Part shown: positions 6,964-14,241 of the stretch, piece by piece
Position numbering within the stretch: the stretch's first letter is position 1
Layout: every line of letters begins with the position of its first letter
Origin: Nitrososphaerota archaeon
GTDB lineage: Archaea > Thermoproteota > Nitrososphaeria > Nitrososphaerales > CADDZS01
NCBI GenBank assembly: GCA_027314685.1
Contig: DAHVAI010000049.1
Location: 1-19,252, forward strand
Length of the DNA: 19,252 nucleotides
Direction of reading: 5' to 3'
Made by a program: the position numbers and the translations under genes
The notes under the pieces: generated by a model
What the model was told of the DNA's origin: nothing
The model's database searches: none
The model's input: only the letters and a program-made list of their open reading frames with translations

Positions 6964-7097
6964 AGTATTCTTGACTGGCAGGCGTGCTGTAACTGAGATC
7001 GATTACCATGTATAGCTGTCACATTGATTCTTAGGAGACAATCTTCTCCGAAGCGATTCGTGGTCGTTAGAATACCTTGAAGGAACATCAAGCTTGG
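6964..7097. other. Intergenic stretch, nothing recognised
   Basis: Between the cytochrome b operator and the TATA box at 7098 I see no convincing ORF, RNA or repeat on either strand. Confidence 0.4.
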
Positions 7098-7105
7098 ATA
7101 TAAGA
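7098..7105 (+). promoter_or_regulatory. TATA box before a short disrupted ORF
   Basis: GATATAAG centred 24 bp before ATG 7125, spacing as for leaderless archaeal genes, which is the main reason to believe a gene starts there. Confidence 0.4.
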
Positions 7106-7124
7106 CGGAGGCAATTCACTTTCT

Positions 7125-7310
7125 ATGAGTAACTTGGACGCATTGGATGATCCTGCAAGGTAAATCCAACTTGTGAAAACACTTCCAATACGAAACCGGG
7201 AGGGAAAAGATCTCATTTTTCACGCGGATGAGAAACCACGCGATGACTTCCCGCTTTCGGCCTCTTCCTTAACCAGAATCGCGTTGTCTCTGCCTTACAA
7301 GAAAAACTGA
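7125..7310 (+). pseudogene. Small ORF broken by an in-frame TAA
   Basis: ATG 7125 follows a well-placed TATA box and reads MSNLDALDDPAR, then meets TAA at 7161. The same frame continues for 48 codons to TGA 7308-7310 with protein-like content (KTLPIRNREGKDLIF, DFPLSASSLTRIAL). Either this is a 61-residue gene with a nonsense mutation or sequence error, or the functional product is a 45-residue protein from GTG 7173. No family is recognised. It sits directly before the gene at 7347 on the same strand. Confidence 0.33.
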
Positions 7311-7330
7311 TTATTGATTAACCTCTCTTT

Positions 7331-7343
7331 GTTACAATGTAAC
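7331..7343 (+). promoter_or_regulatory. Perfect 13-bp palindrome before the 7347 gene
   Basis: GTTACA-A-TGTAAC ends three bases before ATG 7347 and lies downstream of a TATA-like TTATTGATTAA (7311-7321). In that place a bound protein would cover the transcription start, as expected for a repressor site. Binding is inferred. Confidence 0.4.
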
Positions 7344-7346
7344 CCG

Positions 7347-8060
7347 ATGGCCGAGGATACAGAGGCGCTCGCTGAAGAAAGACGTAAGCTTCTCGCAAAA
7401 TCCTTACCCTTCATGCTGAACGCAGCGTGGGAAGCTCATTCGATTCTGTCTCCTGCGGGCATCGCTTCCCGAGCAGTTTCAGAGTACCAAAAGTTCGAAA
7501 AAAACACAAAGCTTCAACGAGACGAGATAAAATCACTGACAAAACAGATTGACAGCCTAGACATTCAAGCTGAAGAAACTGGGAGAATATCACTTAGCCT
7601 CACGCGCGCGGAACTCTTGGAATTGGTAGGGAATTATCTTGTCTCGCAATTCCTAAATGTTGGTAGTGCTGGAGTAAAATTCTCCCAAACTTCAAATGGC
7701 GATTACGATGGAATACTGCGATTGCCAGATAAATCGATATTTGCAAAGTTGATTCAAGGAGAAATAGATCAACAAAGAGTCTTCAGTGAAGCTGACAAGG
7801 CTGAGAGCTTGAACCCCTCCGAGGTATGGATCTTCACCCATGATGCTTCCAAAAGGTCTGACATTCGCTTCGGACCAATATTTGTGAGCGAAAACAAGAT
7901 TCTGCGTGGGCGATTTCGCGCGATGCCTGTTACAGATATTTTCAGCGACATTACGAAAGGACGCTTTTCAGCCTTGATCGAAAGCGAGGTGAGGACTGGC
8001 AGCGAAGAGCCAAAGACACGGTTTGTGTTTTTCAAAAGACCTGAGAACGCGCGCGCATAG
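7347..8060 (+). CDS. Hypothetical protein with coiled coil
   Basis: 237 residues from ATG 7347; a TTG at 7314 in the same frame would add 11 residues but overlaps the TATA-like region, so the ATG is preferred. An N-terminal Glu/Arg-rich helix is followed by a predicted coiled coil around residues 45-80 (EKNTKLQRDEIKSLTKQI and onwards), then an alpha/beta C-terminal domain containing GDYDGILRLPD, FAKLIQGEID and SEVWIFTHDAS. The last part has a faint PD-(D/E)XK nuclease flavour (Asp then Glu/Lys positions) but the motif is not convincing. I do not recognise the family. It is convergent with the DsrE-family gene, 35 bp apart, and its start is covered by the palindrome at 7331-7343, suggesting local or self control. 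Confidence 0.7.
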   Translation: MAEDTEALAEERRKLLAKSLPFMLNAAWEAHSILSPAGIASRAVSEYQKFEKNTKLQRDEIKSLTKQIDSLDIQAEETGRISLSLTRAELLELVGNYLVSQFLNVGSAGVKFSQTSNGDYDGILRLPDKSIFAKLIQGEIDQQRVFSEADKAESLNPSEVWIFTHDASKRSDIRFGPIFVSENKILRGRFRAMPVTDIFSDITKGRFSALIESEVRTGSEEPKTRFVFFKRPENARA

Positions 8061-8095
8061 TCTCATCCATACTTTTAGTCCAAAATTCGTAGAAT

Positions 8096-8419
8096 TCAGC
8101 CGAACGTGAGGACCCTGTCTGATTCAACGGTCAAATCTACCATGTCCTGCATCGTAGAGATTGGGCAAAGATCCGTTCCTTCCTTTTTTCTGATCTTAAG
8201 GCAGCTTCCACAAGTAAGAATCACCCCGCCTTTTGCCACGTAGTCTTTCATCATCTGCTTTACGTTGAACTTGTCATCCGTCACATCTTCACTTTCGACG
8301 CCACGTGCCAGAAGGAACGTCCTTACAGAGTGGTTGTTTTCGATCGCCTTGATACCAAATCTAAAGGCGTTCCATGCTAGCTCGGCTTCATTAGTTGACA
8401 GAATTATTCCAATCCTCAA
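8096..8419 (-). CDS. DsrE-family protein (second, stand-alone)
   Basis: DsrE/F-like sulfurtransferase-fold protein of 107 residues from TTG 8419, giving MRIGIILSTNEAELAWNAF, the normal family N-terminus. An ATG at 8452 in the same frame would add 11 residues (beginning MRNLTGG); I prefer the TTG because a GGAGG lies about ten bases before it and because a TATA box sits at 8458-8465, immediately before that ATG. The C-terminal half has ILTCGSCLKIR and LCPISTMQDM, giving three conserved cysteines, and ends SDRVLTFG, typical of DsrE proteins that take part in sulfur transfer. It is transcribed alone, away from dsrEHF at 3807-4792, and its promoter carries a variant of the palindrome shared by the tusA and cytochrome b operons, so it may belong to the same regulon. 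Confidence 0.85.
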   Translation of the reverse strand: MRIGIILSTNEAELAWNAFRFGIKAIENNHSVRTFLLARGVESEDVTDDKFNVKQMMKDYVAKGGVILTCGSCLKIRKKEGTDLCPISTMQDMVDLTVESDRVLTFG

Positions 8420-8457
8420 GTTTAGACCCAATCCTCCTGTGAGGTTACGCATTTTTC

Positions 8458-8483
8458 GTAATTACGCTTGTCGAACTGTTCGA
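8458..8483 (-). promoter_or_regulatory. Promoter and palindrome of the stand-alone dsrE
   Basis: A TATA-like GTAATTAC (8458-8465) lies about 42 bp before the preferred start. Six bases (8465-8470) separate its TAATTA core from TCGAA-CTG-TTCGA (8471-8483), which shares the CGAAC/GTTCG half-sites of the operators at 1153 and 6948 but with a spacer one base shorter. Confidence 0.45.
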
Positions 8484-8564
8484 AGCAAGTCCTTTGTACT
8501 ATCAATTGAAAGATTCAGGAAAGGGTGGCGAATCCGAATATTGTTGGCGCAGCACTTTCTGAAA

Positions 8565-8574
8565 AAATATAAAG
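8565..8574 (+). promoter_or_regulatory. TATA box of purH
   Basis: AAATATAAAG centred 24 bp before the purH ATG; probable leaderless transcript. Confidence 0.55.
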
Positions 8575-8592
8575 ACAATTTCAGATCACACT

Positions 8593-10245
8593 ATGCAAAT
8601 GTCAGCCAGTCGCGAGAATTTCGGCCAGTCCGATGTAACTGTAAAGAGAGTTCTTCTCACGGTCTTCGACAAAACAGGCCTGGTAGAACTTGCCCAATCA
8701 CTACGTAAATTTGAGGTAGAATTGATAGCAACTGGAGGCACAAAATCTTCGCTTGAAAAAGCTGGTCTTAGGACAACTTCTCTCGAGGAAATTGGACACT
8801 TTCCAGAGATGCTCGATGGCAGGGTTAAGACGCTCCAACCAGAGATTTTTGCAGGCATACTTGCCCGCAAACTGAGTAGCGAGCACCTAAAGCAGATTTC
8901 GTCACATGGTATAAAACCGATAGACATGGTCGTATGCAACTTTTACGCGTTTGAAGCAGCTTCAGAGAAACCGGATATTAAGGAGGAAGAATTGGTCGAA
9001 ATGATCGACATTGGCGGACCATCACTTGTCAGGGCTGCATCAAAAAATTTCGAGTCTGTCTGCATAGTTCCTTCTCCAAGATACTACAATGACATTCAGA
9101 AGGAACTTGAAAGCAGAGGCGGATCAATTTCGTATGCAACCCGCAAAGCCATGGCGCTTCGAGCATTCGAGATTGTAGCTAGCTATGATGTTGCAATATA
9201 CAATACGCTCAGCCGACGGTTCTCTCCAGATGTTCAATTCCCAAACTCCTTCTTCCTGGCCGCTAGAGGATACGAGATACCAAAGTACGGCGAGAACCCA
9301 GACCAAAAGGCAATGATTTACGCAATAAACGGCTCGAAGGGCGGAATACCAGAGTGGCAGCAAATATACGGCGACACGCGCTCGTACAACAATCAGCTTG
9401 ACATTGCCTCCTCTTTTGAGATTCTGGAAGGCTTCGAATCCTATCCCGCAGCGGCGACTGTAAAGCACGGGCAGATATCCGGATTTGCATATTCAAGAGA
9501 TGGACTTGCCGACGCATACAGACTGGCACATGCGTGCGACCCCGAAGCTGATTTTGGAAATACGACAGTTGTAAACCGAATCATTGATCTTGAGACCTCG
9601 AAGCTCATCGGAAAGAACGAAGATGGAGATGCCAGCGATCCATCTGTCTACACCGAGATAGTCCTTGCGCCGGCCTACGACAAGGGTGCACTTGAGATCT
9701 TAAAGGCAAAGCAGAAGAAGAAAATGCGATTGATTCAAACCACATCGCGATCTTCTTTCCCTTACGACGTGAAGATCTTACAGGGTCTCGCCATGGTGCA
9801 AGAGACACCGGATTACAGAAGGAAGCTCCCTCATTCCAAAATTACTGTCGAGACTAGCTCAAAACCAACACCTTCGGATACTGCGGTATTGCTGGGCTTG
9901 TGGGAAGTCGCGCGACGTGTCGAATCCAACGCCATTGTAATTGGAAACGGAGAGGTGAACCAAGGAGAGCTGACTAAACTATGGACTTTAGGAGTAGGCA
10001 GTTTCAGGAAGCGAAATGGTGCAACGAAGATTGCCCTCGACAATGCCGGGAAGAGAGCCAACGGAGCTTACTGCGCGTCTGATGGATTCTTCCCCTTTCC
10101 AGATAGCGTTGAAATGCTCGGGGAAGCTGGCATTAAAGGAATAATCCAACCTGGCGGATCCATTAGCGATAAAAAGGTCGTAGAGGCCTCGAATAGGTAT
10201 TCGATTCCTATGCTGATTACGCATGAGAGAGCATTCAAACATTGA
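8593..10245 (+). CDS. purH: Bifunctional AICAR formyltransferase/IMP cyclohydrolase
   Basis: Catalyses the last two steps of IMP synthesis in the cytoplasm. 550 residues, slightly longer than bacterial PurH. The N-terminal IMP cyclohydrolase domain shows TVFDKTGL, IATGGT, PEMLDGRVKTLQPEIFAGILA, MVVCNFYAFE and DIGGPSLVRAASKN. The C-terminal transformylase domain has PKYGENPDQ, the catalytic Lys-His pair at 291-292, SDGFFPFPDSVE and IIQPGGSISDKKV. The motif around Lys-His reads KHGQISG where bacteria have KHANPCG and human ATIC KHVSPAG, and the following block is ADFGNTTVVNR rather than SAFGGIVAxNR, so the folate/AICAR pocket is divergent. A second ATG two codons in (8599) is possible, but the TATA spacing favours 8593. 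No other pur gene lies nearby. Confidence 0.93.
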   Translation: MQMSASRENFGQSDVTVKRVLLTVFDKTGLVELAQSLRKFEVELIATGGTKSSLEKAGLRTTSLEEIGHFPEMLDGRVKTLQPEIFAGILARKLSSEHLKQISSHGIKPIDMVVCNFYAFEAASEKPDIKEEELVEMIDIGGPSLVRAASKNFESVCIVPSPRYYNDIQKELESRGGSISYATRKAMALRAFEIVASYDVAIYNTLSRRFSPDVQFPNSFFLAARGYEIPKYGENPDQKAMIYAINGSKGGIPEWQQIYGDTRSYNNQLDIASSFEILEGFESYPAAATVKHGQISGFAYSRDGLADAYRLAHACDPEADFGNTTVVNRIIDLETSKLIGKNEDGDASDPSVYTEIVLAPAYDKGALEILKAKQKKKMRLIQTTSRSSFPYDVKILQGLAMVQETPDYRRKLPHSKITVETSSKPTPSDTAVLLGLWEVARRVESNAIVIGNGEVNQGELTKLWTLGVGSFRKRNGATKIALDNAGKRANGAYCASDGFFPFPDSVEMLGEAGIKGIIQPGGSISDKKVVEASNRYSIPMLITHERAFKH

Positions 10246-10351
10246 AGCGCGTGGTACCTACCAATCTGCGTAAAAGATATTGTCATAGCTTATTCCAGCA
10301 CTATTACTGCAAGTGAACAGTAACGTTAATTAGCCAGAATCTAGCAATATC

Positions 10352-10505
10352 ATGAACACATTACAAAAACCCCCCCCAAAAGAAAAACCGAACCTTTCCA
10401 AGAATAGATAGAGTATCTGAGCTCTTGGTTGCCGCCCAGAGAGGCGCTCCTACTCCATCAGGAAAAGAAAGAATGCTTGGCTGGATGCACGAAGATAACG
10501 TGTAG
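10352..10505 (+). pseudogene. Small ORF interrupted in a C8 run
   Basis: ATG 10352 reads MNTLQKPPP and, unless corrected, stops at a TAG (10406-10408) after 18 codons. Dropping one base from the C8 run (10370-10377) gives a 50-residue protein with coding-like content: RIDRVSELLVAAQRG, APTPSGKERMLGWMH, ending at TAG 10503-10505. A TTAATTAG is centred about 23 bp before the ATG. No family is recognised. The minus-strand ORF over the same bases has an unlikely composition. This may be a homopolymer error in a real small gene, or a relic. Confidence 0.35.
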
Positions 10506-10866
10506 CGTAATGATAGCGGAGCGACTAGAGTTTGCTCACCAAAGGCACTGTTTGATCGTGAGTGAGAGTGTCGAGTAATCATGAACAAACGCAAATCTAG
10601 TGGATAGTTAGCTCCAGGAACTACGTCGAGAGTATCATCTAACATTCAAGCAAAAGACAAGGAGATTTTAAACAACTTTCCAATAAGAGATTCTTCAACG
10701 ACAATCAAGTGAATTGATAGATTCCTCCACCCGTTCTTATCATGATTTAAACACGAGACTTGTTTCGACACTCAAATGCGTTCCACCGCCCTTAAAGTAG
10801 ACACCATCCATTCAGCACAGCATGCAACGCTAAATACTCTAACTAAACTATGGCAATAGTGTTTCT
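10506..10866. other. Intergenic stretch before the aminotransferase
   Basis: AT-rich, with many stops in all frames; I find no RNA gene or repeat. The promoter of the aminotransferase should lie in the last 50 bases, where only a weak TAAATACT (10831-10838) is visible. Confidence 0.4.
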
Positions 10867-12081
10867 ATGCCAGAGCAATTACGACAAGAAAAGTTTCAGG
10901 CAACAACAAGAAGCCGGAATATCGAATATGCCATCAGAGACATCGTAATACATGCAAAGAAACTCGGCAGCGATGTTCTCTACCTGAATATAGGAGATCC
11001 TGTAAAGTTTGGATTCAATACTCCAAAGCACATAAAGGACGCTCTAATCAGTGCCGTCGAGTCAAACGCCAACTATTACACGGATTCTGAAGGGCTCCCT
11101 CAGTTGCGTGAAGCAATAGCAAGCAGGGAAAAGCGGCTCAATCCTTGCGCCATCGAAAAAGATGACGTGATCGTGACCAACGGTGTTTCCGAAGGTATTT
11201 CCATGCTTATGGGTTCGCTAGTTGAAACCGGCGATGAGATCCTTGTTCCTGGGCCGAGCTATCAACCTTACATTTCATACATAAAGTTCTTCGGAGGAGT
11301 GCCGGTCGAGTACAAGACAGACGAGAGTAATGGATGGAAACCTGATACCTCAGATCTACGAGCAAAGATATCTAACAAGACCAAGGCAATACTTGTAATC
11401 AGTCCTAACAATCCAACTGGTGCCTGTTATGATGAACCAACCCTTCGTGAAATCGTGTCCATCGCTCAAGAAAACAAGCTCTTGATTCTGTCCGACGAGA
11501 TTTACGACGAGATCATCTACGAAAAGCATGCTCAAAGCATTTCGGCAGTCTCAGAAGACGCACCCTTGATCGGCTTGAACGGCTTTTCGAAATCTTCTCT
11601 CATAACCGGATGGCGCCTCGGCTACCTTTACTTCAAGTCCAAGAACGGAGTGCTCGAGGAACTCAAAGAATCTGTGGCAAAGCAAGCACGCATAAGGCTC
11701 TGCGCGAACGCACCAGTACAGATGGCAGCACTCGCCGCGCTCGAGGGGCCTAAAGATCACGTCGAGAATATGGTCCAAGAATTGAGGCGTAGGAGGGACT
11801 ATTCGCTCAAGAGGATTGACTCCATCGAGGGAATCCATTCGGAAAAACCTGGAGGAGCCTTTTACCTATTCCCTCAGATAGAAAACCTTGAAAAGAAATG
11901 GAAAAGTGATACCGAATTCGTCTTGGACTTTCTGAGAACTGAGGCAGTCCTTCTGGTCCCCGGTTCGGGGTTTGGAAAGATGTATGGAAGTGGTCACTTT
12001 AGGATGATCTTCCTCCCTCCTGTGGACACACTTAGCACCGCTTTTGATCGATTGGAAGATTTCATGTCAAAACGCAGATAA
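10867..12081 (+). CDS. Class I/II PLP-dependent aminotransferase (alanine/aspartate type)
   Basis: 404 residues, full length for fold-type I. The PLP lysine is Lys242 in GFSKSSLITGWRLGY; SDEIYDE gives Asp210 and Tyr213 for the pyridine ring, and SPNNPTG (residues 179-185) holds the conserved Asn. The substrate-carboxylate arginine is in GHFRMIFLPP near the C-terminus. LYLNIGDPVKFGFNTP at the N-terminus resembles archaeal and bacterial alanine aminotransferases of subgroup I-gamma (AlaA-like), so alanine-glutamate transamination is the best guess; aspartate or aromatic substrates are not excluded. It stands alone between long intergenic stretches and shows no sign of an operon. Confidence 0.88.
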   Translation: MPEQLRQEKFQATTRSRNIEYAIRDIVIHAKKLGSDVLYLNIGDPVKFGFNTPKHIKDALISAVESNANYYTDSEGLPQLREAIASREKRLNPCAIEKDDVIVTNGVSEGISMLMGSLVETGDEILVPGPSYQPYISYIKFFGGVPVEYKTDESNGWKPDTSDLRAKISNKTKAILVISPNNPTGACYDEPTLREIVSIAQENKLLILSDEIYDEIIYEKHAQSISAVSEDAPLIGLNGFSKSSLITGWRLGYLYFKSKNGVLEELKESVAKQARIRLCANAPVQMAALAALEGPKDHVENMVQELRRRRDYSLKRIDSIEGIHSEKPGGAFYLFPQIENLEKKWKSDTEFVLDFLRTEAVLLVPGSGFGKMYGSGHFRMIFLPPVDTLSTAFDRLEDFMSKRR

Positions 12082-12325
12082 TTATTGACAGACCGCTCAC
12101 AGTCGGAAAGGTCTTTTTCGGTGGTAAGTTGAAATATCTAGTTAACGTGGAAAGACAACTGACGGCAGAGAAATGACTTTCGTTATTGACAACGGTAGCA
12201 CATTTGATGCACTCATTTGACGTGATTTGGAAACGTCTCCAATCGGAAACCAATAAACATGCAGCGATGAAGATGTTGCCATCCAATGCCACGAGCTCAA
12301 TTTGAAAAATAATTACAGTGATACA
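12082..12325. other. Intergenic stretch, nothing recognised
   Basis: No convincing ORF on either strand; the minus-strand open frame over 12062-12343 has no coding character. AAAATAATTA at 12306-12315 is TATA-like but too close to ATG 12326 for normal initiation. Confidence 0.35.
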
Positions 12326-12457
12326 ATGACAAAAGAAAAACACATTGTAATATGCCCAAAGTGTGGAAACGCCTTTCTATTTGAACAAATTTTCGATCAC
12401 ATCTCCAAGCATTCCCTAGAAGATTCTCACAAACAGACTGCATCAGCTGGGAGTTGA
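12326..12457 (+). CDS. C2H2-type zinc-finger ORF, probably the frameshifted 5' end of the next gene
   Basis: 43 residues from ATG 12326: after IVICPKCGNAF comes EQIFDHISKH, giving Cys-x2-Cys-x11-His-x3-His, a single C2H2-like zinc finger. It ends at TGA 12455-12457, at GGG-AGT-TGA. The next frame is open from 12420 and continues without a stop into the Cas4-like gene at 12603, with clearly protein-like content (ILSSLDNFLEKSSD, EEKEKFAKWIGKVLEDPD) but without any ATG, GTG or TTG. One skipped base between about 12420 and 12457 would therefore join zinc finger, helical linker and nuclease into one protein. It may alternatively be an independent small DNA-binding protein. Confidence 0.6.
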   Translation: MTKEKHIVICPKCGNAFLFEQIFDHISKHSLEDSHKQTASAGS

Positions 12458-12602
12458 GATACTGTCATCTCTAGACAACTTTCTCGAAAAGTCAAGCGAC
12501 ATTTCGCACGAGGAAAAAGAAAAATTCGCCAAATGGATTGGCAAAGTCCTAGAAGACCCAGACCAGATATCAAACTCTATAGAAAGCGCCCTAAAGAAGG
12601 GC

Positions 12603-13748
12603 ATGTATTCAGAGTGGGAGGAAGAATCTATAAACCACAAGTTTAGGTTGGGTTCTTACTATCCGAGCATTATCGAAAGATGTCTGCGCCAACAAGCTTA
12701 CTCGTACTTGTATGCCCTTCCTCCTACTGCAGAAGATCTCGCTATTTTCAATGAAGGAAAAGCAATTCACGAGCTCGTGGCTATTGCTCTAAGACGGTCC
12801 GGCCTCATCTCTGTCGAAGGTCGGGAGGTCGTCATTGACCTTATCTTTGGAGAAGCCAAATTGCACGGTAGAATCGACGATCTTCTCTTAATTAGATTGG
12901 GGGCGACCGATGATCATTTGCGACTCTTTGTTCCACTCGAAATAAAGAGCATATCAACACTGCCTGAGGAGCCAAAGCGTTCTCACTATTATCAGCTAAT
13001 GACTTATCTCCTCGCCGAGGAATATCCACTAGGTGTGCTGCTCTATTGGGTGAAAAGAGAGGGCAAGATCAGAGCGTTTTCCGTTAAGAAAGACGAAGGA
13101 ATGCGGAAATTGCTCAAGGAACGGGTATCGGAGCTGCACGAAGCACTGAAAATTGGGAGTCTTCCCAGGAAGGAGGCTTCGCTGTCGAAGGATTATACGC
13201 AGTGCGAACGTTGTACATATGCTGAGAGATGCAATCCATTTCTTTTGGATGACATTCCTCCGAGATCAAAGTTATCGCTTTTCGATATCGACGGCACGAT
13301 TCTTGATTCGTCGGCTAGGAGGAAGGCAATCCTCAAGGAATTAGGGCTGCCTCCTTCTGCAAGACCAACCGATATACACGACGAAGAGCTCAAGAAGAAG
13401 TACTGGAGTTTGATGGATGATCCCAAATACGTCCAACTTGATACGTTGTACGATGGCGCCAAAGAAAGGATATTAGCTGAGACAAAATCCGGCCGCATTC
13501 CAGTGGGTATTTCTTCTGCAAGGCGCGAAGTCTTGAGGGAAGCTACGAAGGCAAGACTTGCAAACCTAGGTGTTCCAGTCTTTAACATGGTCCTTAGGGA
13601 AAACGGAAACTACGATACAGACGGCAAGTTCAAGACAAAATGGGCGCAGCGACTTGCGGCCAACTACGACATACAAGAATTTTTTGATCGCGATGCGGTG
13701 CTGACCTCTTCAATCATGCAGGCGCTGGTCAAGACTAAACAGATATGA
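12603..13748 (+). CDS. Cas4/RecB-like Fe-S exonuclease fused to a HAD phosphatase
   Basis: 381 residues from ATG 12603; the frame is open upstream to 12420, so the true N-terminus is probably longer. Residues 15-215 are a PD-(D/E)XK nuclease of the Cas4 type: Cys27, GKAIHE (52-57), RIDD with Asp92, LEIK with Glu113 and Lys115, Gln131-x3-Tyr135, and Cys201, Cys204, Cys210, which with Cys27 could hold a 4Fe-4S cluster. Residues 225-380 are a HAD-type phosphatase: FDIDGT with Asp228 and Asp230, SSAR at 304-307 (motif II) and Lys344/Lys346; motif IV is weak (FDRD, 361-364). No cas gene or CRISPR array is near, so this is more likely DNA end processing than adaptation: a nuclease with a phosphatase could clean 3' or 5' phosphate ends. 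The domain calls are fairly secure; the function is inferred. Confidence 0.82.
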   Translation: MYSEWEEESINHKFRLGSYYPSIIERCLRQQAYSYLYALPPTAEDLAIFNEGKAIHELVAIALRRSGLISVEGREVVIDLIFGEAKLHGRIDDLLLIRLGATDDHLRLFVPLEIKSISTLPEEPKRSHYYQLMTYLLAEEYPLGVLLYWVKREGKIRAFSVKKDEGMRKLLKERVSELHEALKIGSLPRKEASLSKDYTQCERCTYAERCNPFLLDDIPPRSKLSLFDIDGTILDSSARRKAILKELGLPPSARPTDIHDEELKKKYWSLMDDPKYVQLDTLYDGAKERILAETKSGRIPVGISSARREVLREATKARLANLGVPVFNMVLRENGNYDTDGKFKTKWAQRLAANYDIQEFFDRDAVLTSSIMQALVKTKQI

Positions 13749-13793
13749 ATTGCTTTTCTATTTGTCCTGATAGATATGTACGAGTGATCTTGT

Positions 13794-14036
13794 TTGGGTC
13801 AAATCAGCATTGAAGGTATCCCTCAGAAGGATCTCGATCTTTGTTTGCACAAGTTTCAAGGGTTGCAAGAGTGGGCAAGGCGAGAGAAGATAGACCGATG
13901 GGCTTTCAGAGCATGTTTGGTAAAGGCACTGAACGATGATGCCCATGAATACTTTCAAGAAGCTAAGGCGACCTTTAGGGAAATAGCTGCCTTTGACAAC
14001 GGCGTCGCCAAGGCCATCGAATTGAAGGAATCATGA
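13794..14036 (+). CDS. Hypothetical small protein
   Basis: 80 residues, start TTG 13794, 45 bp after the nuclease-HAD gene. Mostly helical and charged, with LHKFQGLQEWARREKIDRWAF and ATFREIAAFDNGVAKAIEL; two cysteines without motif spacing. Its TGA overlaps the ATG of the next gene (ATGA), so the two are translated together. The family is not recognised; the stop-start overlap and strand make an operon with the following membrane protein likely, and with the nuclease possible. Confidence 0.6.
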   Translation: MGQISIEGIPQKDLDLCLHKFQGLQEWARREKIDRWAFRACLVKALNDDAHEYFQEAKATFREIAAFDNGVAKAIELKES

Positions 14037-14239
14037 ATATCACCATGTCCATCTCTATTTCAATGCTGATAGGAGGAATTCTCCTTGGCCTGGGAACACT
14101 TTTGGTGGTAATTTCATGGTTTGAAATTGGGAGCGCCTCATTGTCGACTGTCATCGTAATCTACGTAACAGGTTTCTTTACATTGATGGTGGGTCTCATG
14201 TTTGCGTTCATGAGGAACATTTCGAAAAAGCAGGTTTGA
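14033..14239 (+). CDS. Small two-helix membrane protein
   Basis: 68 residues with two hydrophobic segments (about 7-29 and 36-59) and a basic end (RNISKKQ), so the C-terminus is probably cytoplasmic. It overlaps the preceding gene by four bases and ends two bases before the convergent RecA-like gene. A second ATG at 14045 is possible. No family recognised. Confidence 0.6.
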   Translation: MNITMSISISMLIGGILLGLGTLLVVISWFEIGSASLSTVIVIYVTGFFTLMVGLMFAFMRNISKKQV

Positions 14240-14241
14240 TT

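Noticed and set aside
10361..10645. Minus-strand ORF of 94 codons after purH
   Set aside because: No motif, Ser-rich low-coding composition, and a poly-C tract read as an aromatic/Gly end; the plus strand gives better coding content.
11956..11972. CCCCGGTTCGGGG palindrome resembling the shared operator
   Set aside because: It is inside the aminotransferase and encodes the VPGSGFG segment; the core differs (CG-GTT-CG) and there is no promoter context.
12603..13748. Cas4-like nuclease as part of a CRISPR-Cas locus
   Set aside because: No repeat-spacer array and no cas1, cas2 or effector gene in the window; the HAD fusion points elsewhere.
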